Below, piece by piece: positions 1-10,810 of a DNA stretch of 64,000 nt. Made by a program: the position numbers and the translations under genes. Under the pieces are notes generated by a model that was given only the letters and a program-made list of their open reading frames with translations, searched no databases and had not been told where the DNA came from. Position 1 is the first letter of the stretch. Each line of letters opens with the position of its first letter. The stretch is from Lepidodermella squamata (lineage: Eukaryota > Gastrotricha). Location of the stretch: positions 3,968,001 through 4,032,000 of the forward strand of contig JBLDXI010000013.1 in assembly GCA_047495785.1 (NCBI GenBank), in the 5' to 3' direction.

Positions 1-2
1 AC

Positions 3-392
3 CCTTTATCGCCGCCTCAGCGCAGCTTTGTGTCAAATGCGAGTCGTGCTGCTATGTCAACAACAACTAACACCACACAACGCCGCTCCATGCTCGCTGG
101 TAATGGGCAAAAAATCTTCAAAAAAGTCTGGCCGCTTCACATGGTCAACAACGAGCAGTGCATCAGAAAAGACCAGTTAGTCCCGGCAGCAGAACTCGAA
201 AAATCCCGCCGATCTAAACGCGACTCGTCAGTTTTGGAAGGTGAAGAAGAAATTGCCGAGGAGGAAGCAACTACTTCCAGAGTCAACCCGGTGTTCAATC
301 GAAGCGAATTGGAGGTCGTACATGACAGCGTCATGGACGATGCGGGGCCCAGTCAGCGCCAAAACGTCTTTCGAAACTTTCTCAAACGCTGA
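3..392 (+). CDS. C-terminal part of an unknown protein (5' end outside window)
   Basis: An open frame enters from the left edge (frame of base 3) and ends at a TGA at 390-392. About 129 residues are visible. The segment is Ser/Thr-rich and then acidic, with a run of Glu and Lys/Arg (KRDSS, EGEEEIAEEEA) and a basic end (NFLKR). No domain is recognisable and the composition suggests a disordered tail. It could be the last exon of a gene lying to the left, or the C-terminus of an intronless gene. The following 200 bases are AT-rich, as expected of a 3' UTR. I do not know its function. Confidence 0.45.
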   Translation, partial: PLSPPQRSFVSNASRAAMSTTTNTTQRRSMLAGNGQKIFKKVWPLHMVNNEQCIRKDQLVPAAELEKSRRSKRDSSVLEGEEEIAEEEATTSRVNPVFNRSELEVVHDSVMDDAGPSQRQNVFRNFLKR

Positions 393-594
393 AAAACGGA
401 CCGATTTTGTGATTTGCAACTTAATTTCCTGCTGATTTTACGTTGAAATTCGAGAAAAATTCGCTAATTTCAGGGAGGCATTTTCACTCTCGGAAATTTC
501 TTAGATTTTTGCTCAAATCGTTTTGTTTTTAATCTTCACAACAATATTTCTACTTCAGCTAATTTTCTTCATTTTATGTAGATTTATTTAAATA

Positions 595-1071
595 ATGGGT
601 GTTAAAATTTATCGATTAAAAGAAGCTGCTTTGCGGTTTTTGTCACGAAAAAGCAAGCGGTCTTCGACTTCCACCGCTTCTTCGCCGGAGTCTATGCCTG
701 GGAATTTCACCATTTCCTCCTCAATTTTCAGCGGCAGTTGCGGTAAGGGCGGAGTGATTGGCGGCGGAAGACCGGCTTCGGTTGACGCGGCGGATGAATT
801 GGCGGATTACGTCGTAGCGTTGGAACAGAAAGTTTTCGAGGCGGAGACTAGTAAACACGCGGCTGATATGACGATCGCTCAACTTCGCCGGCAACTAGTC
901 GACCTCGAGCAGCAACGCTCGATTCTCGGGTCGGAATTGCGACGCCTCGAGTCGGAAAATTCGCACCTGCAATCGGCGATACAGGATGTTAGCAGTTGGA
1001 TCGCGAGAAGCGCCGACTCCCTTCTATCGCCCCCGGTCTCGGTCGCTTGCCGAGAGACTCAAACCGACTGA
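595..1071 (+). CDS. Small coiled-coil protein, hypothetical (158 aa)
   Basis: ATG at 595, preceded by an AT-rich leader, stop TGA at 1069-1071. The predicted protein has a basic N-terminus (residues about 1-25), a Ser/Gly-rich linker (25-62), and from about residue 65 to 135 a strongly heptad-like helix (for example LADYVVALEQKVFEAE and LRRQLVDLEQQRSILGSELR) typical of a leucine-zipper coiled coil. It ends CRETQTD. GC content and codon use are higher than in the flanking AT-rich DNA, which favours real coding sequence. It may be a separate gene or the last exon of the gene ending at 392. I cannot assign a function beyond probable self-association. Confidence 0.5.
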   Translation: MGVKIYRLKEAALRFLSRKSKRSSTSTASSPESMPGNFTISSSIFSGSCGKGGVIGGGRPASVDAADELADYVVALEQKVFEAETSKHAADMTIAQLRRQLVDLEQQRSILGSELRRLESENSHLQSAIQDVSSWIARSADSLLSPPVSVACRETQTD

Positions 1072-3941
1072 ACAAAAAAAACGCGAAAAAAATCTGAATT
1101 AAAGCGGAAATCTTTTATTTTTCTTTGGGCTTTCTTAAGAGTAAAATTTACATTTTTTTCTGCTCATCATTCTTGAATGCAAGTACTCGATACTGCTGAT
1201 TTAAGATTCGTCTACCTCTTATATGCAACGGAAATTGTAAATATTTTTTTCTCCCGTACTTCCTGTTCTCTTCTTTTGACCGTTCTTGCCTTGCCTTACC
1301 TTGATTGCCGTGTGATTTATTCGAGGAAATAAACATTCCCATTCTGCTTTTATTTCGAGGTTAAAAAATGATGAGTTGTAAAATCAGCGTGTTATTATTA
1401 TTATATTGATGAAAATTTATACTTCGTTAAAGGTGCGCAATCTTTTTGTAAAAAATTTATTCGGGACCTTCATTCCAGCTGTTTATTTGCCAAACCAAAC
1501 GACTTTATTTACAACCATTCTAAGGGATTTGTAGATTTTATATCAGTGAAAGGTTGTGTAATGGCGACTTCAGAGAATAAACCTGTATTCTTTTGTTGTG
1601 GCTTCGCTTGAACGGTGCAAAAGAATGCTATATATAAAATATTGATTGATCAAAAATGCTAAAGAAATATTATATATATGTATATAAAGATATATAATTA
1701 TGTTATGAAATCAGTGGATTGTTTTTAAACAATAATTGTAGAAAACCCAGTAAAAGTCGTAATAGTGCTCACATGGTCTGCGCGTTTTGTTTACGAAAGT
1801 TACTTATTTTGCCGTATAGGTTTTTAATTACGTTCTTATTTTCATTATTAAGGGAATATTTTATAATTGTGCTTTCAGCAGAGCTTGTCCGAATGAAAAC
1901 AAAGCAGAAGAGAAGAAGAAGACACGCTCTTGAATCGGATTGCTGATTTTCACGCGCGGAATATAAGCCTACGTGACCGGCCATTATAGAATTTCTTAGG
2001 CGAATTAAAGCGAATCTCAGGCACCATGAATGTGTTTATTGTTGTTTCACGCGCGCGACGATCCAGCCTTTTTCTATTATTTGTTTATTGGGACGTCGCC
2101 ACACATGAGACCAGCAGCCGCAGTCGAAATACTCATATCGCATTCACAACAATACGAGACGCGTGAAGTGATTTCACATCAATATCACTTCCTTTTTTTT
2201 ACGGCGCGCACAAAAACTAGTAATGCGAGAAAACAGTAAATAAGTAATGTATAATATTATTCAAGAGGGAGGATCGCAGGAATTCCGCTTCTTCGATCGT
2301 AGCCTACAGCCTTTTCTTCGCTCGATTTCCGGACGTTTCGTATTTCAACTCAAAACTTGAATCACATAACGAAAAACTAGATTATTTTAGGCATGTAATT
2401 TTTTATTCCCGTATCGTCTTGACAAAATTCCCAGTGCGAATGGCGCTCAGTTTTTTCTCCCGATGATTTCTTTACATAAGGTATTAATATCCCCCACGAG
2501 CTAAAAAAAACGAAGCGGATTTGATTAGGACAAGAGCCGCGAAAAAAATCGCTAAATAATTGCATATGTAACGAATGGCGTAATCAAATTACTCAAATAA
2601 TAATAATTTTTTCGCGATGAAGAAGTACCTTGATGAAGAGTTTTTCCTCCAGTCAATCGCGCCGACTATAGATGATATTATAATTTATTACCGCGACTTC
2701 CTTCCGTCTCCACTTTTATATTACTAGTAAAATATGTCATAAAATTTTGTCGGATTAATGGTGTGTACACAACGCCCGCAAAAAAAGAGAAGAAGCTGCT
2801 AAGAGAGGGGAAGATGCCCGAGCACTGGGATCGATAAATACACATCGCGTTCGAGATAGGCGGTGATTGGCCCATACGCTACAATGCCTACGAATAGACA
2901 CATAGTATTATGGCATAAATAGCTGAATACTTTACGGCGTATTATTATACACGTGAAAAATATGCATCGCACAATTTTTGTACAATATAGATTTTACGAT
3001 GTCAATATGGGGGGCTTGTAAAAACGAACGCCAGAGCCGTATAATGCATGTTGTATTATATAATAACATGTAATTTTTACATTGATAGAAAACCCGCCCC
3101 AAAAGTAGGCAACTAGACGGCCACAAAAGCGCTCGTGCGCGTATGCTATATTCCGCTCTATATCGAATCGAAGGCGCGCGCGTGTTATTTTGTCCATCCA
3201 TCGTCACGCATATATTCGGGCTGGCGACCGGCGTCGTTCGATAAAATTTGACGCACATCGAGTTATATTTGTTCGCTGTCTAGTCCTGCGTCGCGCACGC
3301 CCTTCTATGCACATGAAAGTCATATTATCATCGCACAAGTTGTAGCAAATTTACGACTAATATTAGCTGTATATTATCACACGCGGCAAGTGGCCCTCTG
3401 AGTGACATTTGGTGCCAACTTGCCAAGTTGTATTTATGTCTCAACTCTAGCAATTTACTTATTAGCCAAGCGTTATTTTTATTTCATTCCCCCCGCCCAT
3501 TTCCAACTCTGGACCTCGCGCTTAATATACACGTAGAATATTCATACGCCAATCAAACCGCCTGGTGTTTGTTTTCCGGCTTTTCGCCGCCATGTATAAA
3601 AACAGCTGAGAAAAAAATTGGTGAAATCGTGCGCGCCACTCGATGGCAATACTTTTGTCGCCGTTGCGGATATAAAAAGTCGATTGCAAAAAACACACGT
3701 TTGCGCACGCGCGTTTTTTCCCCTTCTTTTTCTCGGGTGATCAAATTTCTTTGTGCGATGTTATAGCGCGCGACAAATTGCACTTCTTTCATTATACTAT
3801 TATTATAAACGCGGAAAAATGTATATATCGAACATTTAAAAAACTCTTTCATTGTGTGTGCTATATAGGAGTAATAATTTATTCTAGAGGCGCTAAAAAA
3901 CTCTTGTATAATTAACGAAATTTTCGAGGCCTGCTCTTGAC
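1072..3941. other. Intergenic region, no gene seen
   Basis: About 2.9 kb of AT-rich sequence with short microsatellite-like runs (for example TATATA near 1670-1700) and scattered CG-rich words such as CGCGCG near 3175. Open frames here are short and show no recognisable protein. The distal part presumably holds the promoter and 5' UTR of the polyglutamine gene that begins at 3942. Confidence 0.5.
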
Positions 3942-6900
3942 ATGGAGGCTTTTGCGGCGTTACGCAAAAGGGCTGGATCCATGTCCATGTCCGATAGCTT
4001 ATCAACATTCGGCACCGGTACTAAGAACCTACTGTCGACGATCGCTACGAAGACTAATGAAATTGTCAACGTCGCTGATCCGTCCCAAATGGATCAGCAG
4101 CAGCAGCAGCAAATGCCGAATAATATGCGCCAGCAACAACAGCAGCAAGGTGGCATAAAAAAAGCGATTAGCATTTCTGATGTTTCGTCCGAGTATGAAG
4201 ACGCGAATCGAAATTACCGCGCTGCCGCTCAACAAGCGGTCCAGAACACGCGTCAACAGCAGCAAATTCAGCAGGATTTTAGGCAAATTACCTCGGCGAT
4301 GAACTCGATGATTGATGGCGATCAGGGTTATTCGAACCAGCAGCAACAGCAACAGCAACAACAGCGAATGGGCTATTCCTCGAAACAGCGGCAGCAAATG
4401 CCGCAACAACAGCAGCAACAGCAAATGCCGCAGAATTTTTCGCCTCAACCACAGCAACAACAGCAGCAATTTCGTCAACAGCAACCTGTTCAGCAGCAGC
4501 AGCAACAGCAGCAAATGAGGCAATCGATGAATAATGGTGGGGAAATTGAACAGCAAAGGGCGCCTAATCAGGCTGGGATTGGCGGGTTTCTCGGCGGTTT
4601 GAAGTCGTCAGTTGGCGGTATAATTCCGGTTATGGGCAACGATGCGCCTCAGCAACATCAGCAGCAACCGCCCCAACAGCAAAAACAACCGCCTCAGCAG
4701 CAACAACAACAACAGCAAATTCAACAACAAACGCAGCAGCAACAAGGTGCCCAACCGCAGGTAAATTCTTTTTTTTTCGGAAAAATCGTTAAATTTAGAA
4801 GAATTTTGAAAAATTGGCTTCTGATTTTCCGGAAATTGAAATGATTTTAACGCGGTGTTGTATTTCGAGCTGGCATTTCCCTGGATTTGTTCTCGCATAG
4901 CCGCAGGGTTTTAAAACTTGAGATCATGTTTCGGAGACATAATATATTTTCCATTATATTTTAGATCATTTTCACGATGTTTGTCTGGAAACTGAAAACT
5001 TCCTGTTAGGCCTATAGAGTATTCTGCCAAATAATGAGCATGGGAAAATATTTAAATTCTCGTTTTTTGTTCGGCAAACAAAGTAGTAGTATTATTATTA
5101 TTGGGAAACCGCAGGTTTTTAGACCATTACTATGCGGAAGTGGGCACGGAAGGAGCATGAAAACTAATGCAAACATTGATAACAATTGGTTGTTTGGTCA
5201 CGAACATTTTCCGCGGATTCAAATTTTAAATAGCCGCATTTGTCATAAAAAAAAGATGAAAATTAAAAAATTGATTAATTAATTTGGGTTTTCGTGTGTT
5301 TTTTTCAGCAGCATCAACAAGGCGGCTTGATGGGCGGTCTGTTTGGAGGTTTGAAGAATCCGCTGAAAGACGACGGAATAATGGGTCAATTTAAGACGTT
5401 TGTAACCGATAACGAGATTGTCGGTCAGTTGAAGGAAGGCACTAGCGGCGTTGTTGGGCAGTTCAAGTCGGCAGTTGACCCGAATGCGAAGCAGCAACCA
5501 GCCCAGCAGGCTGAGTCCATCCCACCCGAGGCGTCACTGCTCGGCAAAGTCCACCGCGAGCAGCCTGTTATGCCTTATCACCAACAGCAGCCGGATAATA
5601 ATTACTTACTGCAAAAAGCAGGACCGGCGATGCAGCAACAACAGGGTGGGCGGGGCGTGGCGATGAATCAGCAGCAACAGGAGATGGGTGCGGATTTGTC
5701 GACGAGCCAGTTGGGGCGGGGCCAAAACGCGGCTGGGCGGGGTGTCGCTGGGGTGAGGCAACCTGGGCCTGGTATGCAGCAACAGCAGCAGCAACAAAGG
5801 CAACCGGGTGTATCCCCGGGTGGGCCGAATGCGAGGATGCAGGGCCCCCAGCAGCCGAGACCGCAAATGCAGCAGCAACCGCCGCCTGCTTACGACGCTG
5901 AAGAGCAAGATTTGAGTGCTAGGCGGACGTCAGGTCCGATGAATATGGGTAGAGGTGCCCAGCCGCAGCAGCAGCAGAGGATGGCGGCTCCTCAGCAACA
6001 GGGTGCTGTCGGCAGGGGAGGTCCGGCGGGTGTCCGGCAGTCCCAGCCTCAGCAGTTTCAGCAACAGCAACAGCCTATGCAGCAGCAGCAGCAACAACAA
6101 CCGGTGTTGTCAGCGCTTCCTATCGACCCAGATGAGTCGACTTTGAGTGATGCTGCTCTCGATACGGCAGATACAGCCTCTGATGATTCATCGTACAGGT
6201 AAATTTGAGGTTAAATTAAAGCGAGCGAAGTTTTCCTAAAATGGGCAAAAATTTAGTGTAAGATCTACAAGTGATGATTTAAAAATGAAAAATTGAGAGA
6301 AATGAAGCAATCTAGTTGCGATTAGAAAGAATGATGAAAAACTGATCAAATGTTTAAACTACTCCTACAATATTTCCAAGTAGTAGTTTGAAATCGACCT
6401 TTTGAAATTCGACTTGATTCTAGGGCTGATTGCGGTAAGATCGGAAATGGGTCCTGTGGTAATGAATATTTGGCATCATTCGTTAGGATTTGCCAGCTAA
6501 GCTGTATTTAATGGCAATTCTGAATGTAATTAGACAGTCTAATAACGATATTTCTACATTTCGAAACTCGGCTCTACTCGGAACTATGCTCAAAATTTAC
6601 TATCAAAGATGTCGAAAAAGGCGGTTAACACCTCATCTTGATGAAAAAATTAGCAAAACTGCACAGCAAGTTCTATTTAATGCCCCTGACAAGTCCTTAC
6701 TTTTACAAAATCGTATGGGTCTTAATTTCAGCGGAACCAAATTTGACTGTAGCGGAATCAAAATTGCCTGTTAGTGGAACCGAATTTCGTAATTTTCAAA
6801 TCTTACCGCATAACGCCTGTCGAATTCCAAGATTCCGTTGATTCCTAAATTTCATCGTTGAAAGCGCGCCCTATGTAAAAATATAGGCCAAAAGCGATGA

Positions 6901-9900
6901 AAATTGCGAATATTGATCATTTTTTATGTAGCGATGTCCTCATATATAAATTTGTTAGCCGCGTTTTATTTGTTTTTCCGGGATCTAAATTTGAGGTACA
7001 GTCAATAAATTAATGTAACCAAATTAGATTTTTTTGTTCACATTCCCAGAGCGAATTTTTTAGCAACCGGTGCTAGTAAAAAATCCGCCCCTGGGAGCAA
7101 ATGGCTTCTTTTTTAGCTCAAACCGCAAGTGATGCCATATTTTATCGGCTAATCAATAAAACACCGAATATTTATAAATTACAATAATTCGACTACGAGG
7201 CGCACTTGTATTAAAGTGTTCTCAAAAAAATACACTTTGGCATAAATAAATTTTTGCAATACTACTGTATAATCGGCATTTTTGCAGTTGGTTAAAACAA
7301 GCGCTTTGTTTTTACCGCCCCGCTAAAATCGCCACGAGTTGTGTTTGCGAGCAAACAATAAAGGCGCGCCGCGATTCGATCCCACGCGCGCGGCAAACAA
7401 CAATAGCAGGGTGTGATTTTTCAAAATGCATAGCCCGCAGCAAGTGTCGATGAGCCCTAGCCGGCAGCGGCGAATGATGAATACACCTAACTCACCTGTC
7501 ATGTTTCACCAAAACAGCGCCTCGCCGCAGAAAGCCGCGCAAATTCGCCAGCAAATGGTAGTTCAGCCGGGCATGCCGCAACAGACTGGGCCGAAAATTC
7601 GCCCGGGCCAGGTGCAACAGGTTGCCGCAGCGGCGGCGGCTGATTTCACGACGCCCGCCTCGCCGAAAAATGTCGCCAATAATCGACCTGCGATGCAACA
7701 GCAGCAACAGCAGCCGGTCGAACCAGCAGCTGCTGGGTTCGATTACACGGCCAAGTACCAGCAAAAAGTTGCGGGTCGTGGGCAGCAAGTTGCGGGCAAC
7801 CAGCGGCAACAGGACTTGTCGATCGAAACCGGTGTTATCGACATGGCTCCGATTTCCGTGTCAACCGTCACCCCTAACCGGGCGACGCCGGGTCAAGGTC
7901 GAGGCCGAGCGCAACAACAGCAATTACCACCCCAACCCCAGCCTCAGCCCGAACAGCTAGATTTGACCGAGCCTGTTATGGAGCCATTACCGATGGGCCG
8001 TGGGCGGGGGGTGAATAGCCCGGCCCTTCGGCAGATGAACCAGCCGTCACCCGGCGACCTCACCCGGCAACAACAGCAACAGCCGACTGGATACCAGCAG
8101 CAACAATTCGAAAATCTACCTGAGGATGCGTCGAATCTATCTCGACCCAGGCAGCAACAAAACCAGCAGGCTAAGCCGGTTGCTATGGGCCGCGGGGTGG
8201 CTCTTCAACCCGAACCTGAAGCCGTTCCAATGGCCCTATCTACCCCTCGAACGTCCACCTCATCCGTAGCCAAACCGGTACCGATAACGCCTGAACCAGT
8301 TGCCGATTATTCGTCGCCTAACAATCTAGCGATGAAGCGAAATAACAATGGCCCAGCTGATTTTTCGTCGCCGAAAGCAGCGCCGATAGGCCAGGAGCAG
8401 GATTTGTCGTTGGGTCGGCGGAAATCGACGAGTTCCGAGAATCCGCCTATCCCGAGCGCTGCGACTCAATTTTCAGTCATCACGCCGTCTCCTGTACCTA
8501 GCCAACCCCCGACCCCTGCCCCTGTCCCGGCTCCTGAGTTGGAGGGTGTTCTAAACCTGAGCAGCGGCAAAAAACGGCCGCAAACGCAGACGCCTACGCC
8601 GATTGGTGGCGCGTCGGCCGGTTTTGCTAGCAGTGATAGTCTTTACGACCAGTCTGTCAGCGATGAAGTTCGCCAAATCGGCCAATTTATCGAAGACTTT
8701 GTGAAACGCGTTTTTGAAGACACGTGAGTTTAGGAATTGCTGCGATTTCAGTCAAATTAGAGCTTTTGATTTTCTTTTCAGAAGCGTTGTCGAAGAGGTC
8801 GAGATTGAATTCGTCGAAAACACTTTCTGCCAAAATGCCTACCATCGGCGAATCTTCGTGAGAACTATCGAAAGCAAGGTAAAATTTAAAATATTCGACT
8901 ATTTTGTTATATTTCTATTTTTGGAGAATTGAATGAGTAATTTCCAACTTGAAAACTGGGTTGTAATATGGAATTCATTATTTGAACCAATTCATGGAGT
9001 TATAATTTAGCTAACTTCATATTTCACACCGAAACCCAGCTCGCCCTAGAGGCGAAAACTTGCAAGCTTTGATTAGAGTCCATATTAGCGTAATTTCTTT
9101 GATTGCAAAATCTGATGACAATCCCGATAATTTCTAGTAGCTTTCAGCGCAGCGCATCTGTCTATCTGGTTACTCCTGTCAGGTGCAACTAGCTTTTTGC
9201 ACCTGAGCTAGGGTTGAGAATTGATGTTCTATCGAATAAACGCACCGGTTACGCCTGGACTCCTTAAACAGGGGTCGTTGGTCCTTTTTTCAAGGATCGC
9301 CGAGCCAGCTCGTGGTCACGGGGGTCGCCTGATGACTTCAATATAACTAAAGATTAGATAGATCGGGCTCATTTTTCGTTCACTCTTCTAGGAAAAGCTT
9401 TAAAAATTGCGGCAGCTTAAGCTTTCTGAAGTCTTTTGAAGGTTGAAGTTTAAGAGCTCAGTTCTTGTGAAAATTGAAGAAAAACGTGAAAAATAATTAG
9501 TTTTGATATTTTGAAGGTAGAATTTCGCAATTTTAGCATCTTTGTCTATCCGTAAGAATTGATTAAAATTAAAAATGTCTAAGGGGTCTCAACCTTACTG
9601 AGCCTTTCTATTTTTGGGTCGCCGAAGCTTAAGTTTTGAGAAGCCCTGTATCACTTATTTCAGAAGCTTTTTGAATCATTCGATTCATAAATGAAATTTC
9701 CCCGAACGTCTTGATCGTATAAATTGAACTTTGGACAATTTCAGTGCCGGTATTCACCTTTCTAGGGTGAAATACAGCAGTGGGATAAAGCTGTATCTTT
9801 ACCATGAATAGCCTGCAGCAGTTCACGCTCACGTGCTTCGTCTTGAGATGATTTGATTTCTCAAAACTTTCTGCTACGTATTTCACTCCCTAAAACCACG

Positions 9901-10810
9901 TGTTTCGCTCATTTGAGGTCAATTAATTTCTCGACGGATCCTTTACTGATATAAGCCACACACATGTGTGCATACGAGATATCTAATTAAGAGGCGACCT
10001 ATGACATTTGACCTTATCGCAAAAAAATGAACAGTATTAGCTGATACCCGAGTTCTTGTCCAGCAAAGATTGAGTTCGAAATTTATCAAAATCGCGTCAT
10101 AACTAAATTCGAAAAAAGGACCGAAAGAAAGGAATGACATTGACCTTAATTTCGTGATTTTTTCTCATCAGCGCGGCGATCGTCGAACGCTGCAACCTAT
10201 CGTATTCTTCCGCCTAGTCCGCCTGTTTACTACCTCATTGCTATCGGCCGGTGACATGGCCGATTTCGTTGTCGCTCGCTCGCTCATGAACATGGCTTTC
10301 ACGTTCCGATGCGAACTGCCGAACCACGTCGCGGCTAATGAACGCGCCGCCGCTAATACCAACAGCAAACTCGACGTGACGTCAGCGCAGGCCGAAAATC
10401 ACCGCATCTGGCTCTACGACTTCCTTAAAGGCATGCCGATATTTCGGCTCGAAAAATTCTGGGAAGACATTGCCCACGGCATGACCACAGGCAATAACAC
10501 GGGTCGAAATCGCGGCCGTGCCGTCGATCCCAACTTCATCTACGGCCAATTAAGGTAATATAACTCAATTTTAATTGAATTGATCGAAAAAAATCCGATT
10601 TTTATCAGTGGACTATGCCGCAATATGAGATCTGTCGGCCTCGAGCGTGAGTATGTCCATCAATTTATTCGAAAAACCGCTGCTGCTGAATTTACCGATG
10701 GTAAGTCCTTGCCGCGAAATAACTTGGACAGTTACTTATTTTTCTGTATTAAACTAGAGCAAATATTCGAGCTACTCGAGAACGCTGAGCCATGGCCGGC
10801 AAATTCGTGA
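3942..10810 (+). CDS. KIAA0513-like (SBF2-domain-like) protein with polyglutamine N-terminus; isoform A
   Basis: Exons 3942-4760, 5309-6198, 8782-8878, 10172-10554, 10609-10700 and 10758-10810 join in frame to give 777 residues. The first two exons encode a disordered protein with many polyglutamine runs, MQQQ and GRG repeats and two Gly-rich amphipathic stretches (GFLGGLKSSVGG, GGLMGGLFGGLKNPLK). The last four exons encode a compact domain with VFFRLVRLFTTSLLSAGD, ARSLMNMAFTF, PIFRLEKFWED and LCRNMRSVGLEREYV. This pattern resembles the region shared by vertebrate KIAA0513 and the SBF2 domain family, whose role is poorly known. Exon 2 ends in phase 2, which fits the acceptor at 8782. The family assignment is from memory of its motifs. 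The joining of exon 2 to exon 8782 is inferred from phase only. Confidence 0.6.
6199..7425 (+). other. Intron / presumptive internal promoter of the KIAA0513-like gene
   Basis: No coding signal. The left part is AT-rich. The last 130 bases before the ATG at 7426 are richer in CG (GGCGCGCC, CACGCGCGCGG), unlike other introns here, which suits a promoter for isoform B. The promoter call is an inference. Confidence 0.4.
7426..8723 (+). CDS. Alternative first coding exon of the KIAA0513-like gene (isoform B, 640 aa when spliced)
   Basis: ATG at 7426 opens a 432-codon exon whose donor (GAC AC|GTGAGT at 8723/8724) is in the same phase as the donor of the upstream exon at 6198. Both can therefore splice to the acceptor at 8782. 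The exon is rich in Gln, Pro and GRG motifs like exons 1-2, and repeats a D-L-S/T word (QDLS, LDLT, EQDLS, LNLS). Only this version ends in an ordered segment, IGQFIEDFVKRVFEDTSV, that runs directly into the conserved domain, so isoform B is probably the canonical form. The stretch just upstream (7300-7425) is CG-rich and is the likely second promoter. Confidence 0.6.
8879..10171 (+). other. Large intron of the KIAA0513-like gene
   Basis: Donor AAG|GTAAAA at 8878/8879 and acceptor CTCATCAG before 10172. At 1.3 kb it is far longer than most introns in the window. I see no exon or recognisable repeat in it. A GC-rich patch at 9240-9330 (ACCGGTTACGCC ... CACGGGGGTCGCC) is different in base composition but unassigned. 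Confidence 0.5.

Noticed and set aside
3553-4008. 151-codon minus-strand ORF upstream of 3942
   Set aside because: Overlaps the start of a strongly supported coding exon, and its composition is AT-rich without domain or codon bias.
4029-4898. Leucine-rich ORFs on the minus strand of the polyglutamine exons (4029-4556, 4608-4898)
   Set aside because: They are the complement of CAG/CAA repeats (CTG/TTG reads as Leu) and have no other coding sign.
5606-5908. Minus-strand Leu/Arg-rich frame
   Set aside because: Shadow of the polyglutamine coding exon.
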